From: a virus
Reading direction: 5' to 3' (one strand)
Virus record (IMG/VR): IMGVR_UViG_3300010354_000141
Location: 1-47,979 of that record
DNA length: 47,979 nucleotides
The notes under the pieces are model-generated. The model was given only the letters and a program-made list of their open reading frames with translations, was not told the origin of the DNA and searched no databases. A program made the position numbers and the translations under genes. Positions 43,367-47,979 of this stretch are shown piece by piece; position 1 is the stretch's first letter, and every line of letters begins with the position of its first letter.

Positions 43367-43828
43367 TTAATTCGCGATTTGGCATAATTTAGCATTTAAT
43401 TGATCTTTTGACGTAAAAGGCCCGTGATATTCGTGGCGTGCAAGAATAATTTTCTTTGGACAGAATACACTTGCCCAAGTAGTTTCAATTTTTACAAGAT
43501 AGTAGCCGGCGCAATAAAAACTTTTGCTTTTTGGCTCTTTGGTGTACAAAGGTAGTCGAGATTTTATGTCGTACACAGGATTATAGACACGCCCCTCACA
43601 AGGATAGTCATAGATGGAATTCATCCGATCGCTTTTATTTTTTGTTGCAGGTGCTAGATGTATATTGTGTTTAGTCCTTAGCAATTTAAGAGTGGGAAAT
43701 TTTTCTCTAGTCTGTCCGTGAACAAAAACAACTCCATCTGGTGCTGCTTGTATAGTACCAACTTGATGTCCATCTTCTTCGACAATCCAGAACTTATTTT
43801 TTATTACTGGTTTTGCTTGTTGAGTCAT
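43367..43828 (-). CDS. Conserved phage protein of unknown function (153 residues)
   Basis: KPVIKNKFWIVEEDGHQVGT, then YNPVYDIKSRLPLYTKEPKS and FYCAGYYLVKIETTWASVFC are the features of a family in cyanophage-like genomes. It has several Cys (FYCAG, FCPKK) but no clear metal motif. The start at 43828 is chosen since it overlaps the preceding stop (ATGA, 43825-43828) and AGGAAA precedes it; a longer frame to 43939 lies over the neighbour. Confidence 0.82.
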   Translation of the reverse strand: MTQQAKPVIKNKFWIVEEDGHQVGTIQAAPDGVVFVHGQTREKFPTLKLLRTKHNIHLAPATKNKSDRMNSIYDYPCEGRVYNPVYDIKSRLPLYTKEPKSKSFYCAGYYLVKIETTWASVFCPKKIILARHEYHGPFTSKDQLNAKLCQIAN

Positions 43829-44055
43829 TCTTTTCCTAATGCTGTTAAAAGATATTCTTGTTCGGTCATGTAAGCCACAGGTCTGAGCCAGCCGCGTTCG
43901 ATACATTCTAAAACAACAGACCTGTAAGAGCTTGGACATTGAGACGAAACTTCAAATCCTGCTCGTTGTGCAGATACTAAAGACCCTTGAATGCGAAACA
44001 ACGGGTCATCAGGTCTCAGTGTGCGAATATTTGTTTTTTCGGTTAAAAAACTCAT
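43825..44055 (-). CDS. Small conserved phage protein of unknown function (76 residues)
   Basis: GFEVSSQCPSSYRSVVLECI, then ERGWLRPVAYMTEQEYLLTAL is the recognisable part of a small protein family next to the 153-residue gene in related phages. ATGA overlaps tie it to both neighbours (44052-44055 and 43825-43828). Confidence 0.78.
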   Translation of the reverse strand: MSFLTEKTNIRTLRPDDPLFRIQGSLVSAQRAGFEVSSQCPSSYRSVVLECIERGWLRPVAYMTEQEYLLTALGKE

Positions 44056-45047
44056 GTTGCAGTATAGTTAGAGCTAAAAATTTCTGCAAAATTTTGCGAC
44101 TGTTCGCTGAGCTTGTTCAATTCATAACGACCGCAAAATTTCAAAAACTGTGCACCAATCATTGGGCGATTTTTAGTTACACTGTTGTTGGCAATAGTCT
44201 CAGCAATTTTAAGTTTGACATCGTCGGGTTGAGCAGTAAGGTCAACTAATACACGATTACGTTCGTAGTCATCTAGAACTCGGTGTTCTTGGCCTTCGTG
44301 GTCGACCCACCGTTGTAACATGAGGTTATTCCAATTGAAGCCGCGGCGCTCGCGGTCAGCAAAAGCTTCTTCTAGCCCTACTTTGTTTTTGGAACCCTTG
44401 GTACGAACACCGGGGTAGGCACTAAAAATGTTATCACTAGGATCACCGCGCATACATTTTTCAAACAGTATCCACTTAGGATCAGGAATACGTTTGGGTT
44501 CTTTGGTCTTTTTATCAATAACTGGCTTGCCCTTTTTATCAAGTATGCCTTCGAGGGTGTGCAATTCGTCTTGAATACCGTTGTACTGGCGTACATTGGT
44601 GGCTAGCAATTGATGAAAGTCGCTGTCGCTACTGATAATAATGTGCTGGTCGTTGGGATGGCTTTGAATCCAGCCAGCAATCAAATCATCTGCTTCGAGC
44701 TCGGGATGATGTAGTACTGTGCAGTTAGTACGTTCGGCCAAAAACAGTTTAAGGTCATCTAGACCCTGCCAGAACATTTGATCTTCTTGTTGCTGGCTTT
44801 CGGTTAGAGCGGCTCGTGCTTCGCTACGATTGGCTTTGTAAGGTTTGTAGTAGTCCTTACGCCAACTGCGACCTTCATTGCAGAATACTACATGATCGGC
44901 ACGTTGATCACGCCAACATTTATTAATGCTGGCTAGTGTTACGTGAATGGCAAATGCTACCTTTTCTTCGGTTGTACTAGCACGATGTGCCGAGTGTCTA
45001 GCTCGAAAATAAGTGTTAGCAAGATCGATAAGAAGATATGTAGTCAT
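44052..45047 (-). CDS. rnh: T4-type RNase H (5'-3' exonuclease, FEN family)
   Basis: A 331-residue FEN-family nuclease that removes RNA primers and 5' flaps from lagging-strand fragments. Metal ligands: LLIDLANTYF (D8), ELEADDLIAGW (E118, D120, D121), SSDSDF (D141, D143) and GDPSDN (D202, D205). It is close in size to T4 RNase H (305). The start is right at the end of a perfect 10-bp hairpin and has no visible Shine-Dalgarno. Confidence 0.93.
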   Translation of the reverse strand: MTTYLLIDLANTYFRARHSAHRASTTEEKVAFAIHVTLASINKCWRDQRADHVVFCNEGRSWRKDYYKPYKANRSEARAALTESQQQEDQMFWQGLDDLKLFLAERTNCTVLHHPELEADDLIAGWIQSHPNDQHIIISSDSDFHQLLATNVRQYNGIQDELHTLEGILDKKGKPVIDKKTKEPKRIPDPKWILFEKCMRGDPSDNIFSAYPGVRTKGSKNKVGLEEAFADRERRGFNWNNLMLQRWVDHEGQEHRVLDDYERNRVLVDLTAQPDDVKLKIAETIANNSVTKNRPMIGAQFLKFCGRYELNKLSEQSQNFAEIFSSNYTAT

Positions 45048-45071
45048 GTCATTATGTTAGCACATAATGAC
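45048..45071 (-). promoter_or_regulatory. 10-bp hairpin immediately before the RNase H start
   Basis: GTCATTATGT / ACATAATGAC form a perfect stem with a 4-base loop and end at the base before the ATG. The only weak site, CAGA, lies on the other side of the stem, so folding would bring it next to the start. Confidence 0.7.
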
Positions 45072-45079
45072 TCTGTATG

Positions 45080-45484
45080 TCAACTAAATTCGGTTCGGCC
45101 CGAACCTAAATTTTTACGACCAGGTTGCCGGAATTCGGGATCGGCTTGTTCTTGTTCGTAATTTTCTAATAGAATATTTCGGCATATTTCTTGGAACCAT
45201 TGATCAACGATTTGTTGATCAGTTTTACCTTGATATCCTGCTCGAACCAAGTTAGCTACAAATTTGTCATTCCAATCTAGCTCAAACGCACCGTTGCCGA
45301 TGTTATCAGGATCAAGTTCGATACTTATAATACTGATGTAGGGCTCACCTTTTTCGGTGGCTAACTCTTTGGCTGTTTTGGGTTTAGATCTAGGCTTTTT
45401 TGCCTTGGCCTCTTTTGGTGCTTCTGTTTGTGCAGGCGTCACATCTGCCTTAGATCCAAATAATTTTTTTAGTTGTTCAATCAT
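45080..45484 (-). CDS. Conserved phage protein of unknown function (134 residues)
   Basis: A basic, low-complexity first third (KEAKAKKPRSKPKTAKELAT) and a conserved domain (EPYISIISIELDPDNIGNGA; FELDWNDKFVANLVRAGYQG; DQQIVDQWFQEICRNILLEN) as in cyanophage-like genomes. The start at 45484 is taken because of the ATGA overlap with the preceding gene; the longer frame is out of place. Confidence 0.83.
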   Translation of the reverse strand: MIEQLKKLFGSKADVTPAQTEAPKEAKAKKPRSKPKTAKELATEKGEPYISIISIELDPDNIGNGAFELDWNDKFVANLVRAGYQGKTDQQIVDQWFQEICRNILLENYEQEQADPEFRQPGRKNLGSGRTEFS

Positions 45485-45699
45485 AGTCGACCTGCTATAC
45501 GTCCAAACAAGAATTCTTCTTTTGATACCCACCGAATTTCTTCAACTGAATCTCCTGGGCCTGTCCACACAGCTATGCCTCGGTATGCGTATTTAAGCCA
45601 AATAGTTTTCTTAGACACGCGACACCGGCGGGGCAACAATGACAATTTTAATTGCCACTGCGCCCGAGACAAAAAAGAAGAATCTGGTTCATAAAACAT
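45481..45699 (-). CDS. Small conserved phage protein (72 residues)
   Basis: LLPRRCRVSKKTIWLKYAYR, then GIAVWTGPGDSVEEIRWVSK is a pattern seen in small proteins of T4-like marine phages. The ATG follows the TAA of queE directly, and its stop overlaps the next gene by ATGA. Confidence 0.8.
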   Translation of the reverse strand: MFYEPDSSFLSRAQWQLKLSLLPRRCRVSKKTIWLKYAYRGIAVWTGPGDSVEEIRWVSKEEFLFGRIAGRL

Positions 45700-46548
45700 T
45701 TAAGTGCCCCATTCGTTCTTAAACAAAGGTACCTGCAATCTATCACTGTAACGCCAACCTTTCTTCATGGCTAGTTCGGCTACACGACGATTGTTTAGTG
45801 TGTAAACGCTTTCTACACCACCAACTGGCATGAGATAAACAGGTCCTGTGAATCCTGCTTTTCTATATTCGTTAACAGCCTGTTCGGCTTCGTCGGCGTC
45901 AGCTTGACTGGCCACTACAAACTTAAGATAGGTATAACCGTACTCGTTGTACTGAGCAACGACCTCGGGCTTGATAGCATCTTCCCAACTTTCGCCCGAT
46001 ACAGATAGCTTAGGCGATACAGAAAAGGTAAATGTAAAATAACCTTTGCTATGATGCCACTCACGGTGAATCCAATTACAAAAATCTTCAGAAAGTTTTT
46101 GTGTTCCGTTAGTTTCAAAAGTTAATTCTTTTAATGACTGCATCAATGGATGCGATAGTAGCTCAGGATATGCACGTTGCCAACCAAGTAAAGGTTCGCC
46201 GCCGGTGATTACCAAGTGCTCGTCTTGCCAATGGCCAGCGGGTAGTAGCTCAACAATGTTTTGTGCTAGACCCGGGACTTCAACCACTGGGCTAAGGTCT
46301 TTGAACCTAGGATCCCAACTAGCGTAAGAATCGCAACCGGTACTAACAAGTGGTAAATCTCTATATTGCTTAAACTCGACAAGACGTTCTGCCACAGCAT
46401 GTCGTTCATTTGATCGTTCTCCTTTAGGCATACCAAAGCCATCACAAGTAAAATTGCAACCAAATGTGCGTAAGAACACACTAGGTACACCCATGTATCT
46501 TCCTTCGCCTTGAATACTATAAAATAATTCGCTTACTTTAATTTTCAT
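45700..46548 (-). CDS. queE: QueE, 7-carboxy-7-deazaguanine synthase (radical SAM)
   Basis: A 282-residue enzyme that converts CPH4 to CDG on the way to preQ0, used in tRNA queuosine and in phage deazaguanine DNA. LFYSIQGEGRYMGVPSVFLR is the family start and TGGEPLL (115-121) the SAM-binding GGE. The cluster cysteines are C31 and C35 (GCNFTCDGFGM), with the third most likely C72 in GCDSYASW. In the usual form the third is two residues after the second, so about 34 residues are inserted. FTFSVSPK is also typical. No other pre-Q0 gene is in this window. Confidence 0.93.
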   Translation of the reverse strand: MKIKVSELFYSIQGEGRYMGVPSVFLRTFGCNFTCDGFGMPKGERSNERHAVAERLVEFKQYRDLPLVSTGCDSYASWDPRFKDLSPVVEVPGLAQNIVELLPAGHWQDEHLVITGGEPLLGWQRAYPELLSHPLMQSLKELTFETNGTQKLSEDFCNWIHREWHHSKGYFTFTFSVSPKLSVSGESWEDAIKPEVVAQYNEYGYTYLKFVVASQADADEAEQAVNEYRKAGFTGPVYLMPVGGVESVYTLNNRRVAELAMKKGWRYSDRLQVPLFKNEWGT

Positions 46549-46551
46549 AAT

Positions 46552-46974
46552 TTATTTTTCACCTTTTAGTTCGCCCATAATGACTTGGCCTTCCCTAGTA
46601 TATACATGTTTACGTAAGAAGTCAACAAATTCTTCATGTGTCATTGATTCGGCTTTGCCTAACATGTTACGGCAAGCCATGTAGTAATATCTTCGTCTGG
46701 CAGCTTTGGTAATTCCCACTTGATTTTCAATATGGAATTGCAAACTCTGTTGAAAAACAACAGCAGCCTGGCTGGGCTTGCCAAACCATTTTACATCACC
46801 TTCGCGGGTAATTACTACTACAGGTTCACCAACTTGGGAATTAAACTGAAAAGAATAAGGTGCCACATTGTTAGTGGCTATACCTGTAATACCTGCATTA
46901 AAAACAGACCATTGAGCCTGCGATGCAGTAATTGGCTGAGCATTAGTTGCCAATTGAAAACTTACAGGATTAAT
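46552..46974 (-). CDS. Conserved phage protein of unknown function (140 residues), probable ATT start
   Basis: FQLATNAQPITASQAQWSVF, then NVAPYSFQFNSQVGEPVVVI and EEFVDFLRKHVYTREGQVIM belong to a protein family known from cyanophage-like genomes, of unknown function. In-frame ATGs lie far upstream inside the HIT gene. The ATT at 46974 overlaps the HIT stop by one base (ATTAA) and gives the expected start next to the conserved part; TTG a few codons further is the alternative. The frame has no visible Shine-Dalgarno, so coupling is likely. Confidence 0.75.
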   Translation of the reverse strand: MNPVSFQLATNAQPITASQAQWSVFNAGITGIATNNVAPYSFQFNSQVGEPVVVITREGDVKWFGKPSQAAVVFQQSLQFHIENQVGITKAARRRYYYMACRNMLGKAESMTHEEFVDFLRKHVYTREGQVIMGELKGEK

Positions 46975-47377
46975 CTTTTTTATAGTCCGGGCTGCGATAG
47001 TTTCCCTTGCCCGGGATCGTATTACGAACACCTCCGACCGGGTCTTGGACATCACCCTTACGCCTAGGGATAAGATGGATATGAGGCCAGAAGATAGTTT
47101 GACCAGCAGCCGCGCCCATGTTAATGCCAATATTATACGCATCGAATTCACCTTCTTGAACTTTACGATTACCATACCTAACAGCATCCTCGAATGCATC
47201 GTTAAGTATATTCATTGAATTGTATTTAGGTACAAATAACAAATGCCCGGGTGTAACAGGATAACGATCTTTGTAGACTATTACATGAAAATCTTCGCTG
47301 AATATATCATCCCAGGGTGCGTTAGATTCTGCAATGGTTTCTGGACCATCAAAAATTTTATCTTGTGAAAATGTCAT
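46970..47377 (-). CDS. HIT-family nucleotide hydrolase/transferase
   Basis: A 135-residue protein. [19 protein letters not shown] is the N-terminal HIT strand pair and [19 protein letters not shown] the catalytic loop. The family motif is H-x-H-x-H; here the first is replaced by Trp (97) with H99 and H101 remaining, H99 being the expected nucleophile. HIT enzymes act on nucleoside phosphoramidates or dinucleotides. It overlaps guaC by 20 bases, in a row of nucleotide genes. Confidence 0.9.
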   Translation of the reverse strand: MTFSQDKIFDGPETIAESNAPWDDIFSEDFHVIVYKDRYPVTPGHLLFVPKYNSMNILNDAFEDAVRYGNRKVQEGEFDAYNIGINMGAAAGQTIFWPHIHLIPRRKGDVQDPVGGVRNTIPGKGNYRSPDYKKD

Positions 47378-47979
47378 TGAATTGTTTATTCACTTTTATG
47401 AATGTTACACATTTAGAAAAATCTTTTAAACTAACAGCACCACAATAAGTCATTGCACTACGCAACCCACCTAACAAATCTAACACAGTTGTTTTAACTG
47501 GTCCGCGATAAGGAACTTCAACTGTGCGTCCTTCGCTACTACGATATTCAGCAACACCACCATGATGCTTTTCCATGGCAGTATCTGAACTCATGCCGTA
47601 AAATTGCACAAATTGTTTTTTGTAAGCGCAGAAATCATAGGTTCCTGCGTTAGGGTTTGAAATAAACTGTTCTCCCTTTTCATTGAAGTAACGAGTTTTA
47701 ATCTCACCGCCACCTTCATTGTGACCTGCCAGCATGCCGCCCAGCATTACAAAATCTGCGCCAGCTCCGAAGGCTTTAGCGACATCCCCAGGACAAGTAC
47801 AACCGCCATCAGCAATAATGTGTCCACCAAGGCCGTGAGCAGCGTCTGCACATTCGATGATTGCAGAAAGTTGTGGATAGCCAACGCCAGTTTGAACACG
47901 AGTAGTACAAACACTACCAGGGCCAATGCCCACTTTAACAATATCGGCTCCACGAAGAATTAGCTCCTGTGTCATATCA
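47358..47979 (-). CDS. guaC: GMP reductase GuaC, 5' partial
   Basis: [20 protein letters not shown] contains the catalytic Cys of GMP reductase, then [43 protein letters not shown] and [16 protein letters not shown]. The order is that of E. coli GuaC (347 residues), not the CBS-containing IMP dehydrogenases. It turns GMP into IMP with NADPH. The frame is open to the window edge, so some 140 N-terminal residues are outside; the ATG at 47975 is internal. Confidence 0.94.
   Translation of the reverse strand, partial: DMTQELILRGADIVKVGIGPGSVCTTRVQTGVGYPQLSAIIECADAAHGLGGHIIADGGCTCPGDVAKAFGAGADFVMLGGMLAGHNEGGGEIKTRYFNEKGEQFISNPNAGTYDFCAYKKQFVQFYGMSSDTAMEKHHGGVAEYRSSEGRTVEVPYRGPVKTTVLDLLGGLRSAMTYCGAVSLKDFSKCVTFIKVNKQFNDIFTR

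Noticed and set aside
46975-47199. Upstream extension of the 140-residue gene
   Set aside because: The first 75 residues are the shifted reading of the HIT gene, which has its own clear motif.

Overview
The window is part of a tailed phage genome of the T4 superfamily. It carries orthologues of T4 gp26, gp46, gp47, gp55, gp48, gp53, gp5, gp25, gp6 and RNase H. The small conserved proteins, the giant baseplate-region protein and the fibre N-terminal module look like those of marine or freshwater 'far-T4' and cyanophage-like myoviruses rather than enterobacterial T-evens. I see no photosynthesis gene, tRNA, integrase, insertion sequence or CRISPR array, so the host cannot be named. The base composition is AT-rich and genes are tightly packed.

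Layout. (1) 1-782, + strand: the 3' end of a gp26-type baseplate/tail-assembly gene and a downstream reading frame with no normal start, joined by a possible -1 frameshift site and followed by a terminator. (2) 783-1214: an unexplained intergenic stretch between converging transcripts. (3) 1215-5603, - strand: a PD-(D/E)XK nuclease, the gp46/gp47 recombination complex and the late sigma factor gp55, which appears to start at an ATT codon. (4) 5719-36131, + strand: the baseplate and fibre module gp48, gp53, a hub-like protein, gp5, gp25, gp6, a 3700-residue protein with a YHYH domain, small structural proteins, a fibre with a peptidase S74 chaperone, and two large adhesins (Ig-like/LamG and Calx-beta-like/glycine-rich). 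(5) 36133-47979, - strand: thyX, conserved small phage genes, a VWA metallopeptidase-like protein with a MoxR AAA+ partner, T4-type RNase H, queE, a HIT protein and a GMP reductase cut off by the window edge.

How the parts work together. gp55 should direct host RNA polymerase to late promoters of the nATAAATA kind; such motifs lie before gp48 and gp6 and before several small - strand genes. gp46/47, the nuclease and RNase H serve recombination-dependent replication. ThyX, GuaC and QueE redirect nucleotide metabolism toward phage DNA and possibly deazaguanine-modified DNA. The structural module builds a baseplate whose gp5 spike carries its wall hydrolase at the C terminus.

The points most worth a second look are the frameshift candidate, two ATT start codons, two perfect hairpins at start codons, two tiny genes (23 and 32 residues) tied to neighbours by ATGA overlaps, the MoxR-VWA pair with its own promoters and terminators, and the mobile domains in the giant structural protein.
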